The translations under genes were made by a program, and so were the position numbers. The notes under the pieces are model-generated. The model was given only the letters and a program-made list of their open reading frames with translations, searched no databases and was not told the DNA's origin. From Stenotrophomonas maltophilia (GTDB lineage: Bacteria > Pseudomonadota > Gammaproteobacteria > Xanthomonadales > Xanthomonadaceae): DNA of 64,000 bases. The DNA lies in assembly GCF_001676385.1 (NCBI RefSeq), contig NZ_LYVJ01000001.1, positions 62,001 to 126,000 of the forward strand, written 5' to 3'. This document shows positions 1 through 7,034 of this stretch, piece by piece (the stretch's first letter is position 1; each line of letters begins with the position of its first letter).

Positions 1-2
1 CC

Positions 3-986
3 ATGCCGACCCTGCTGGAGGCGTCGAAGCTGTACACCGGCGATGGCACCCCGCTGCCGGTGGCCGAGCTGCTCACCGAGCAGAACCCCATCCTGGACGA
101 CATCCCGTGGTTCGAGGCCAACCAGACCACTGGCGAACGCCTGGCGGTGCGTACCGGCCTGCCGTCGGCCGTCTATCGCAAGCTCAACGCCGGTATCCCG
201 GCCAGCAAGAGCCGCTACGCCGACGTGACGGAGTCGACCGGCATGCTCACCTCGCTGGGCAAGATCGACAAGGCCCTGGCCGACCTGTCTCCGAATCCGG
301 CCGACTTCCGGGTGCGCGAGAACATGGGCCACTTCACCGCGATGAACCAGACGTTCGCCGACCGTCTGTTCTACGGTGATACGGACATCAACCCGGAGCA
401 GTTCCTGGGCTTCGCGCCGCGCTTCAGCACCGCTGATCCGGACGATGCCGAGAATGCTGTGCAGCTGATCAACGGCGGCGGCACCGGCACCGACAATGCC
501 TCGATCTGGCTGATCGGCTGGGGCAAGGAAGGCGCCTACGGCATCTACCCGAAGGGTTCGAAGGCCGGTCTGGTCCACCAGGACTACGGTGTCGAGCTGG
601 TCAAGGACGCCGACGGCAACGAGTTCCCGGCCTACCGCGACTGGTTCGAATGGCACCACGGCATCGCCGTGAAGGACTGGCGCAACATCGTCCGCGTCGC
701 AAACGTGGACATGAGCGCCCTGACCAAGGACGCATCTGCGGGCGCCGACCTGATCGACCTGATGGTCCAGGCCGTCGAGCAGATCAACGCACCGGAGGCC
801 GTGAAGCTGGCGTTCTACGTGCCGCGCACCGTCCGCAGCTTCCTGCGCCGCCAGATCACCAACAAGGACAACGTCTGGCTGTCGATGGGCGAAGTGGCCG
901 GCCGCAAGGCGGTCCAGTTCGACGGCATCCCGGTGCGCCGGGTCGACGCCCTGTCGGTCAACGAATCGGCGATCACCTTCCCGTAA
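3..986 (+). CDS. Phage major capsid protein (Gp7/Bbp17-like)
   Basis: Forms the icosahedral shell of the virion. The 327-residue protein has the length and layout of the major capsid family of BPP-1-like podoviruses: an N-terminal segment with TEQNPILDDIPWFEAN, a central glycine-rich stretch, and a C-terminal part ending VDALSVNESAITF. It is followed at once by a Bbp16-type cement gene, the order seen in that phage group, which supports the call. The ATG is only two bases inside the window, so no ribosome binding site can be seen and a start slightly further upstream cannot be excluded. The portal, terminase and scaffold genes expected before it are outside the window. The family assignment is from recalled sequence pattern and synteny, not a search. 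Confidence 0.85.
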   Translation: MPTLLEASKLYTGDGTPLPVAELLTEQNPILDDIPWFEANQTTGERLAVRTGLPSAVYRKLNAGIPASKSRYADVTESTGMLTSLGKIDKALADLSPNPADFRVRENMGHFTAMNQTFADRLFYGDTDINPEQFLGFAPRFSTADPDDAENAVQLINGGGTGTDNASIWLIGWGKEGAYGIYPKGSKAGLVHQDYGVELVKDADGNEFPAYRDWFEWHHGIAVKDWRNIVRVANVDMSALTKDASAGADLIDLMVQAVEQINAPEAVKLAFYVPRTVRSFLRRQITNKDNVWLSMGEVAGRKAVQFDGIPVRRVDALSVNESAITFP

Positions 987-1028
987 TCGGGGAGGTGTGC
1001 CGCAACCCATCCAACCCGGAGCAACGCA

Positions 1029-1469
1029 ATGATCCTCGACGCACAGAACGAGTTCTCCAACAGCCAGGCGGTCACCGCCACGGCAATTTCCACCAACGTC
1101 ATCGACACCGGCACCGACCAGAATCCTGTGAAGGATCTGGGCGCGCTGGAGCCGATCTTCCTGGTGGTCCAGGTGGATACCACCTTCGCCGCCGCCGGCG
1201 CCGCAACGCTCGCGGTCTCGCTGGAATCGTCCGCCGCCGCTGGCCTGACCTCGGCCAACGTCCACTTCAACACCGGCGCGCTGGCACTCGCGGCCCTCAC
1301 CGCTGGCACCACGTTGGCGGTGGTGGCGCTCCCCAGTGGTGACTATCTGCGCTACCTGGGCGTGCGTTACACGGTCGGCACTGGCCCGATGACCGCAGGT
1401 GCCGTGTCGGCGTTCCTGACGCGCGATCCTCAGCTGTACCGCGCCTACGCGGCAGCCGTCGGCCACTGA
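1029..1469 (+). CDS. Bbp16-family capsid cement protein
   Basis: A 146-residue decoration protein expected to sit on the outside of the capsid and lock neighbouring major capsid subunits together. The sequence opens MILDAQNEFSNSQAVTATA, typical of the Bbp16 family, then alternates short beta-prone segments rich in Ala, Thr and Val with the motif GDYLRYLGVRY near residue 115. It has no signal peptide and no membrane segment. The gene lies 42 bases after the major capsid gene with CGGAGCAACGC before the ATG as ribosome binding site. A stem-loop follows the stop codon. Family and position agree, so the call is fairly secure. Confidence 0.8.
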   Translation: MILDAQNEFSNSQAVTATAISTNVIDTGTDQNPVKDLGALEPIFLVVQVDTTFAAAGAATLAVSLESSAAAGLTSANVHFNTGALALAALTAGTTLAVVALPSGDYLRYLGVRYTVGTGPMTAGAVSAFLTRDPQLYRAYAAAVGH

Positions 1470-1498
1470 CGCCCGAAGGCACCAGCGGTGCCCCCACT

Positions 1499-1528
1499 GA
1501 GCCGGCGGCAGTAGTCGCCGGCTCTTCT
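1499..1528 (+). terminator. Stem-loop between capsid cement gene and next phage gene
   Basis: Nine-base perfect stem GAGCCGGCG / CGCCGGCTC around an 8-base loop, followed by TTCT. The T tract is short, so this is more likely a partial terminator or an mRNA 3'-end stabiliser that keeps the abundant capsid transcripts higher than the genes downstream. It also codes in frame with the following gene if that gene were read upstream of its ATG. Confidence 0.45.
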
Positions 1529-1549
1529 ACAACCGAACAGGAGTCGACG

Positions 1550-1825
1550 ATGTCCGAAGCAACCAGCAAGAGCGCCCAGCGCTCCAACAAGGCCGTGCGC
1601 GGCAGCCTGCCCGCCGAAGGCACCAGCGGTGCCCTGTACGAGGTGACCAAACGCAGTCACTTCATCAACGGACGCAGCTATGAACCTGGCGAGAAGGTGT
1701 ACTGGTCCGGCACCCCGGGCGTACTGCTGAAGCCGCTGAACGAGGAGGCGAAAGCAGCCGTGAAGGAAGCGGATGCGGCACGCGCCAAGGAAAAGGCCGC
1801 CGCTGAAGCGAAAAAAGCGCGCTAA
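1550..1825 (+). CDS. Small phage structural-cluster protein of unknown function
   Basis: A 91-residue basic protein between capsid and tail genes. The middle (residues 28-65) has a compact segment ALYEVTKRSHFINGRSYEPG that looks folded; the last 25 residues are an Ala/Lys/Glu helix (EAKAAVKEADAARAKEKAAA) likely to be a single amphipathic or coiled-coil helix. The start is set by CAGGAG eight bases before ATG. The reading frame stays open upstream to the previous stop codon and there encodes EGTSGA, which also appears inside the protein, because of a 21-base direct repeat. By position it may be a head completion or minor virion protein, but I do not recognise the family. Confidence 0.7.
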   Translation: MSEATSKSAQRSNKAVRGSLPAEGTSGALYEVTKRSHFINGRSYEPGEKVYWSGTPGVLLKPLNEEAKAAVKEADAARAKEKAAAEAKKAR

Positions 1826-1849
1826 ACCCCGATCACAGAGGACAGCACG

Positions 1850-2173
1850 ATGAAGCTGGTATCGATGAAGCGGGATTCGGACAAGGACGACAAGGACGAC
1901 AGCAAGTCATGCTGCGAGAGCGCCCACATCCCTGACTATCCATGGGGCACTCGCCTTTGCCTGGAAGACGAGCAGTTGCAGAAGCTGGGCCTGGAATCGA
2001 TGCCGGCAGCAGGTGCACGTCTGCAGATCGGCGGCGTGGGCGAGGTGATCGGTTTCCGTGAGGAACAGGTCGACGGCAAGACCAAGCGGACTCTCGACAT
2101 CCAGATCACCGAGTTGGGTGTTGAGGGGCTTGGCCGGCCCATCGCGCAGCGCATGTACCCGGACAAGGACTGA
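1850..2173 (+). CDS. Capsid staple-like phage protein
   Basis: A 107-residue protein starting MKLVSMKR, followed by an acidic/lysine tract and a Cys pair (KSCCES), then a folded part with the pattern YPWGTRLCLEDEQLQKLGLESM and a final beta-rich segment ending IQITELGVEG. This arrangement matches what I recall of small phage proteins annotated as capsid staple proteins, which clip capsomers together at the head surface or vertex. The ATG has GAGGACAGCACG before it. It is followed after 3 bases by the tail adaptor gene, so the two are probably translationally coupled. The assignment is from memory of the family's start and Cys pair and is moderate. Confidence 0.6.
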   Translation: MKLVSMKRDSDKDDKDDSKSCCESAHIPDYPWGTRLCLEDEQLQKLGLESMPAAGARLQIGGVGEVIGFREEQVDGKTKRTLDIQITELGVEGLGRPIAQRMYPDKD

Positions 2174-2176
2174 GCC

Positions 2177-2818
2177 ATGCCCTCGCAAGTCGAAATCTGC
2201 AACCTCGCCCTGGGCAAGCTGGCGCAGGACATCACCATCGCGGCGATGTCCGACAGGTCGAAGGAGGCGCGGGTGTTCTCGCGCCTGTGGGAGCCGATGC
2301 GCGATCTGGTGCTGGCCGATCGTCCATGGCCGTGGGCGGTGAAGGTGCAGCGCCTTGCCGTTGCTGCTGAGCCCGCCTATCCCGGCTGGGAGATCCGATA
2401 CGCCAGGCCCAACGACTGCATCACCGCCCTGGCGGTCACGGATGACGCTGGCCTGCGTGCTGGTCGGCGCCTGTCGCTCTGGTGCGAGCCTTACTACCGC
2501 CAGCAGCACGGGGTGGCATTCGAACAGGTCTACGGCGACCAGGACACGTCCCTGATGTGCGACCTGCCGGAGGCGTGGCTGGTCTACATCTGCCGGGTGA
2601 GCAATACCGAACGGTATCCGCCGCACTTCGTCGAGGCGCTGGCCTGCAAGCTGGCCGAAGAAGCAGCCCCGGCGGTGATCGGTGGCAATGGCTTCTCGAA
2701 CAAGTCGGGGCTGAAGCAGCTGTACCAGCTGGCCCTGAGCCAGGCAGCGGCGCACGACTTCAACGAATCCGACGAGCCTGGCCACGACATGCCGGCCGCG
2801 CAGATGGCGAGGGGCTGA
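2177..2818 (+). CDS. Tail tube/adaptor protein A (T7 gp11-like)
   Basis: A 213-residue adaptor that would form the ring between the portal and the nozzle of the short tail. The start MPSQVEICNLALGKLAQ and the segment W(E)PMRDLVLADRPWPWA are characteristic of the tail tubular protein A family: a helical N-terminus that docks on the portal, then a beta-sandwich. Length is within the usual 190-230 residues. Its stop is followed by the next ATG after a single base, so the two tail tube genes are tightly coupled. It is the first of the tail genes, as expected for this phage type. Confidence 0.8.
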   Translation: MPSQVEICNLALGKLAQDITIAAMSDRSKEARVFSRLWEPMRDLVLADRPWPWAVKVQRLAVAAEPAYPGWEIRYARPNDCITALAVTDDAGLRAGRRLSLWCEPYYRQQHGVAFEQVYGDQDTSLMCDLPEAWLVYICRVSNTERYPPHFVEALACKLAEEAAPAVIGGNGFSNKSGLKQLYQLALSQAAAHDFNESDEPGHDMPAAQMARG

Positions 2819-2819
2819 G

Positions 2820-4358
2820 ATGACCCGCATCCTCCAGCCGAGCATGTCCGGCGGCGAGCTGTCGCCCGGCCTGCAGGGCCGCGTCGACATGCTGCGCTAT
2901 CCGATCAGCCTGGCCACGTGCAAAAACGTAATCACCAAGCCCACCGGCGGCGCGGAGAAGCGCCCCGGTTTGCTGTACCGAGGCAGGACGAAGAGCCCTG
3001 TGGCCGCCACGCGGCTGATCCCCTTCATCTATTCGACCGGGGTCAAGTACCTGATCGAGATGGGTTACGGCTACATGCGGTTCTGGGTCAATGGCGCGCT
3101 GCTGCGAGACGACCTGGGCGGCATTGTGGAGGTGCCGACCCCATACACCGGCGACATGATCTACGACGTGCGCTACACGCAGTCTGCCGACGTGCTGTAC
3201 CTCACCCACGTGGACGTGTCGCCCCGGGAGCTACGGCGTACCAGCGCAACCACGTTCGAACTGCGCAGCTTCGAGTTCAGGCGGGGTCCGTTCCGCGCCA
3301 CCAACTCCAACGACTCGTTCGTGATGGCCGCATCGGGGGTCATCGGCCAGGTGGTCCTGACCTGCAACACCGACGTGTTCAGCGAAGCAATGGTTGGGTC
3401 GCTGGTCTACATGGAAGAGCAGGAACTGCGCGGGGTGAAGCCGTGGGTGGCCGCCGAGAAGAACGTGCCCTTGAACGCGTACCGGCGCAGCGACCAGAAG
3501 GTGTACCGCTGTGTCAGCGTTCCTGATCTGGCAGGGCTCAGCGGGACGCCGTACTACGTCTGTGGCAGCGTTCGCCCGGTGCACGACAGCGGCCGGGCAT
3601 TCGACGGCCCGCAGGATGTGAAGTTCGACAACGTCAACGACTACGTGGTCGGGGTCGAATGGGAATACGTGCACGGCGGATTCGGCATCCTGAAGATCGA
3701 CTCGTTCATTACCGCCAAGCAGGTCAATGCCACGGTAATCGAGCGGATTCCCGACAGCATCACCGGAACGGCGCCAACGCCAGGCGCGACGTGGAACCTG
3801 ACCGGCAACGGCACCACGACCACCTTCGCCATTGCGGGAGCAACGTCCTCCAGCCAGGCGTCCTACACCGTCACGATCGACGGCGTCCCTGTGGCGGGCA
3901 ACCCGAACGCCGGCAGCCCGGAGGACGAGTGGTGCGTCGATGCAGATTCCTTCCTGACCGATGGCCGCCGCGCTGGTGAGATCGCGGTCGGGCAGATGCT
4001 GGCCTGCTACAACGACCGGCCTGAAGCGCCAGCGGTGATCGAACTGCCAGTGCAGGCGAACCGTGCCGGTAGCGCTGAGTGTCTCCGGCTGGTAACCGCG
4101 AGTGGCGCCGCCGTCGTCGCCTCGACCACAACGCCGATGACGCTCCGCGATGGGCGTTGCGTGCGTCTGCCCCAAATGCTGGGCGAGCAGGCACTGGTCC
4201 TGCGCGAAGGCGTGCTGGCTTGGGAGGAGGTTGTCAGCCTGGAGCCAGCCGGCACTCGCACGGTGGCCAAGATCAGCGTGCGCGATCAGTGCTACTTCGC
4301 TGGTGAGGTGGACGGGGTGTTCATCGCCACCCACAACATCCAGCAGATGAAGCCGTAG
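2820..4358 (+). CDS. Tail tube protein B (gp12-like) N-terminal part ending in a Hint domain
   Basis: The first ~340 residues are the N-terminal part of a gp12-type nozzle protein: MTRILQPSMSGGELSPGLQGR, then FIYSTGVKYLIEMGYGYMRF, a common pattern in these proteins. Residues ~322-358 start a small beta module (TTTTFAIAGATSSSQASYTV). At Cys372 the sequence changes to a Hint (hedgehog/intein) fold: CVDADSFLTDGR, block A at the splice-junction position, then a middle block ASTTTPMTLRDG, and IATHN as the C-terminal block with His505-Asn506. Six residues (IQQMKP) and a stop follow. The second half of the tail protein is encoded by the next gene, which begins with the other half of the interrupted beta module. 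There is no +1 Cys/Ser/Thr after Asn506, so normal splicing is not expected. Call of tail protein is solid; role of the Hint domain is unknown. Confidence 0.8.
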   Translation: MTRILQPSMSGGELSPGLQGRVDMLRYPISLATCKNVITKPTGGAEKRPGLLYRGRTKSPVAATRLIPFIYSTGVKYLIEMGYGYMRFWVNGALLRDDLGGIVEVPTPYTGDMIYDVRYTQSADVLYLTHVDVSPRELRRTSATTFELRSFEFRRGPFRATNSNDSFVMAASGVIGQVVLTCNTDVFSEAMVGSLVYMEEQELRGVKPWVAAEKNVPLNAYRRSDQKVYRCVSVPDLAGLSGTPYYVCGSVRPVHDSGRAFDGPQDVKFDNVNDYVVGVEWEYVHGGFGILKIDSFITAKQVNATVIERIPDSITGTAPTPGATWNLTGNGTTTTFAIAGATSSSQASYTVTIDGVPVAGNPNAGSPEDEWCVDADSFLTDGRRAGEIAVGQMLACYNDRPEAPAVIELPVQANRAGSAECLRLVTASGAAVVASTTTPMTLRDGRCVRLPQMLGEQALVLREGVLAWEEVVSLEPAGTRTVAKISVRDQCYFAGEVDGVFIATHNIQQMKP

Positions 4359-4367
4359 GAGAAGAAC

Positions 4368-6011
4368 ATGCCACAGGGTTGGACCGTCAACGCCGCAGCG
4401 GACACGATCAGTTTCTACGAGCCGCCGGCCAATGGGGCCGCAATCGTTGTGTCGGAGTATGGCGCGGACGGTCGCGGCGGCACGAACGTCTGGTCCGTGG
4501 GGGCCTGGTCGCCGCGTTTCGGGTATCCACGCGAGGCCGAGTTCTACGGCGGCCGACTGTGGTTTGCCGGCACGGCCGGTGACCCGCAGACCATCTGGGC
4601 GTCGAACATCGGCGACTACAACAACTTTGGGCGCAGCTCGCCCATCGTCGACAGCGATGCGGTGTCGTTCACCATCAATGCCCGCCAGGTCAATGCGATC
4701 ATGGATCTGGTCCCGCTGGACAGCATGCTGGTGCTGACCACCGGCGGCGAGTGGAAGGTGACCGGCGGCCAGGACGATGTCGTGACGCCCAGCACCATAG
4801 GGGTCAAGCCGCAGTCCAACTACGGCACCGGCAGCCTGCAGGCCCGCGTCCTGGGCGAATCGGCGATCTTCCAGCAGGCCCAGGGGCGTCGGGTTCGTGA
4901 CCTGGCCTACCAGTTCGAGAAGGACGGCTTCCGCGGCAACGACATCAGCATCTGGGCGGATCACCTGATCAAGGGATATTCCTTCACCGGGCTGGAGTAC
5001 AGCACGTCGCCCTGGCCGATTCTGTGGATGCCTCGCAGCGATGGCGTCCTCATCGGCTGTACCTACATGCCGGAGCAGGAGGTTACTGGCTGGCACCGGC
5101 ACCAGACCGACGGCGAGATCCTCGACGTGTGTTGCCTGCCCGGCGAGATGGAAACCGAGGTCTACGTGCTGGTGCGGCGCATCATCAATGGGCAGCCTGT
5201 GCAGTACATCGAGCAGCTGGCGCCGACCGAGTATGCGGACATCAGCGACTGGAAGTATGCCGACAGTCTGCTGACCTACGACGGCCGCAACACCACGGCA
5301 ACCACGCTGGCCCTCAGCAGCGCCGGGGGATGGGGCGAGGGGGCGGCGTTGACGGCCACGGCTTCGACCGCACTGTTCAACCCTGGCACCGACGCAGGGA
5401 ACATCCTGCAGTTCGAGGTGGCGGGCGAGCGCCTGCGGGTTCGAATCATCGACGTGATCTCGCCGACTGTGGCCTCGGTCGAATCGATCGGCAACGTGGG
5501 GCATGCGTTCCGCGCCGTTCCGCTGACCGCATGGACGTTCCAGAAGCTGGTGATCGCCGGCATGGAACACCTGGAAGGGAAGGGAGTGGTGGCGCTGGTT
5601 GACGGGAACGTCCAGCGTGATCTGTCCGTGGTGTCTGGGAAGGTTCGCCTGCAGCGCCCGGGTGGCGTGGTCCAGATCGGGCTCCCATACCAGGCCCACA
5701 TCGAGACGCTGGAAGTCAACTCCAGCGGCGGCGAACCCCTGCGGCCGATGAAGAAGCTGACGTTCGAGGTTGCATTGTTGGTGCGCAACACCCGGGGTGT
5801 GTACGTGGGGACCACGCTTGACACCTTGGACCCGATTGCCCAGCGCGAGTTCGAGGACTACGACGAGCCGACCAAGGCCTACAACGGCGTGCTGAAAGTG
5901 AAAATGAGCTCCCAATGGAACCGTAACGGCGGGAAGTTCCACCTGGTCAGCGACGACCCGGTGCCTATGGAGATCCTGGCACTGATGCCCAACGTGGACG
6001 TGTCGCCATGA
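4368..6011 (+). CDS. Tail tube protein B (gp12-like) C-terminal part, separate ORF
   Basis: A 547-residue protein that reads as the continuation of the preceding tail protein. It opens with GWTVNAAADTISFYEPPANG, the second half of the beta module that the Hint domain interrupts, then a beta-propeller-like body with WSPRFGYPREAEFYGGRLWF and ASNIGDYNNF, typical of phage nozzle proteins. The ATG is 10 bases after the previous stop and has AGGAGA overlapping that stop (GTAGGAGAAGAAC), so translation starts afresh. Expected to assemble with the upstream product to form the tail nozzle, through which DNA leaves. Its stop overlaps the next start by four bases (ATGA). Confidence 0.8.
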   Translation: MPQGWTVNAAADTISFYEPPANGAAIVVSEYGADGRGGTNVWSVGAWSPRFGYPREAEFYGGRLWFAGTAGDPQTIWASNIGDYNNFGRSSPIVDSDAVSFTINARQVNAIMDLVPLDSMLVLTTGGEWKVTGGQDDVVTPSTIGVKPQSNYGTGSLQARVLGESAIFQQAQGRRVRDLAYQFEKDGFRGNDISIWADHLIKGYSFTGLEYSTSPWPILWMPRSDGVLIGCTYMPEQEVTGWHRHQTDGEILDVCCLPGEMETEVYVLVRRIINGQPVQYIEQLAPTEYADISDWKYADSLLTYDGRNTTATTLALSSAGGWGEGAALTATASTALFNPGTDAGNILQFEVAGERLRVRIIDVISPTVASVESIGNVGHAFRAVPLTAWTFQKLVIAGMEHLEGKGVVALVDGNVQRDLSVVSGKVRLQRPGGVVQIGLPYQAHIETLEVNSSGGEPLRPMKKLTFEVALLVRNTRGVYVGTTLDTLDPIAQREFEDYDEPTKAYNGVLKVKMSSQWNRNGGKFHLVSDDPVPMEILALMPNVDVSP

Positions 6012-6481
6012 GGATCGTCGCGGAGCTGGTGCCTGCCGACGCTGCCCATATCGAGGTGATCGCTTCCTCGGCAAGGCCGGCCGATGTAGCCGAGCTGTGG
6101 GCATGCGCTCGCACGACCCCGGCGGACGCCATGGAGCGCGGCCTTGCGGGCAGCGCTGAAGCATGGACTGCTGTGGTCAGAGGAGTGCCGGTCTGCATGT
6201 TCGGCGCCACGCCATATTCGATCCTCGGCGGCATCGGTACGCCGTGGATGGTTGGCTCTACCGGCCTGAACCCCTTCGCTGTCCAGAAGGACCTGCTGCG
6301 CCTGTCGCGGCCGGCCTTGGCGCGCATGCAACAGGCGTTCCCCACGATGCTGTTCAACGTCGTGGATCAGCGAAACACCGCCGCACAGCGCTGGTTGCAC
6401 TGGCTCGGTTTCCATTTTCTCGCGCCGGTGCCGGTCGGACCGGACAGCGCCCCCTTCATTCCGTTCTACTGGAGCGCATAA
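6008..6481 (+). CDS. Gp13-family internal virion/tail protein
   Basis: A 157-residue protein of the T7 gp13-like family (DUF2833). It has a GNAT-like layout: an N-terminal MRIVAELVPADAAHIEVIA, a middle motif GIGTPWMVGSTGLN, and the late segment FNVVDQRNTAAQRWLHWLGF, which resembles the acceptor end of acetyltransferase folds. In T7 the protein is needed for morphogenesis but is lost from mature particles; here the role is inferred by family. Start codon overlaps the stop of the nozzle gene by four bases, and the next gene follows after one base. Confidence 0.7.
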   Translation: MRIVAELVPADAAHIEVIASSARPADVAELWACARTTPADAMERGLAGSAEAWTAVVRGVPVCMFGATPYSILGGIGTPWMVGSTGLNPFAVQKDLLRLSRPALARMQQAFPTMLFNVVDQRNTAAQRWLHWLGFHFLAPVPVGPDSAPFIPFYWSA

Positions 6482-6482
6482 C

Positions 6483-7034
6483 GTGTGCAATCCCGGAATC
6501 GCCCTACTGGCGACAACCCTCATCACTGGCGCCTATCAGGCGGACCAGCAGCGAAAGCAGGGTGAGGTCAACGCGCAGATCGCCGAGAACAACGCGACGC
6601 TGGCCCAGCAGGAGGCCGACGCCAGCAACGCCATGGCCACGCGCGAGATGGAGCAGCAGGCATGGCGCACCCGTGCGGTAATGGGCCAGCAGCGCGCTGC
6701 CATCGCAGCCAATAACGTGGACCCGACCTTGGGAACCCCGGCCGACATCCTGGGCGAAACGGCTCTGGTGGGTGAGATTGACCAGCAGACCATTCGCATG
6801 AATGCCGCACGACAGGCGTGGGGATTCAACGCCCAAGCTCAGGGCTTCCGCACGCAGGCGAAGCTGTCGCGCTGGAGCGGCAACGCGCAGGCGACGGGGA
6901 CCATTCTCGGCTCCCTGGCCAGTGCCGCGAGTATGGGCATGGGTAGCATGGGGGGCGGTGCCGGCAAGTCGTCGGTCGGGTCGTGGACGACGGGCACCAT
7001 CAATAACGGCGGTTGGACGGGAGGCTATGCCTGA
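6483..7034 (+). CDS. Internal virion protein (gp14-like)
   Basis: A 183-residue protein starting with GTG. A short hydrophobic stretch (GIALLATTLITGAYQA) is followed by a long Gln/Ala-rich helical part (residues 25-130) and a Gly/Met/Ser-rich tail (GMGSMGGGAG). This is the layout of T7 gp14-type core proteins, which are ejected into the outer membrane during infection. The GTG is placed one base after the preceding stop, and the ORF's TGA overlaps the ATG of the next gene (TGATG), so a single coupled operon is likely. Sequence similarity is weak in such proteins; the call rests on composition and order. Confidence 0.6.
   Translation: MCNPGIALLATTLITGAYQADQQRKQGEVNAQIAENNATLAQQEADASNAMATREMEQQAWRTRAVMGQQRAAIAANNVDPTLGTPADILGETALVGEIDQQTIRMNAARQAWGFNAQAQGFRTQAKLSRWSGNAQATGTILGSLASAASMGMGSMGGGAGKSSVGSWTTGTINNGGWTGGYA

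Noticed and set aside
3933..4440. Protein splicing joining the two tail ORFs
   Set aside because: A stop codon follows the Hint domain, the residue after the final Asn is Ile, and the second ORF has its own ribosome binding site. Trans-splicing would need a second Hint half, which is not seen.
3231..6164. 977-codon open frame on the minus strand under the tail genes
   Set aside because: High-GC shadow of the plus-strand tail genes: composition is Arg/His/Pro-rich, no domain, no ribosome binding site, and it crosses a gene boundary of well-supported genes.
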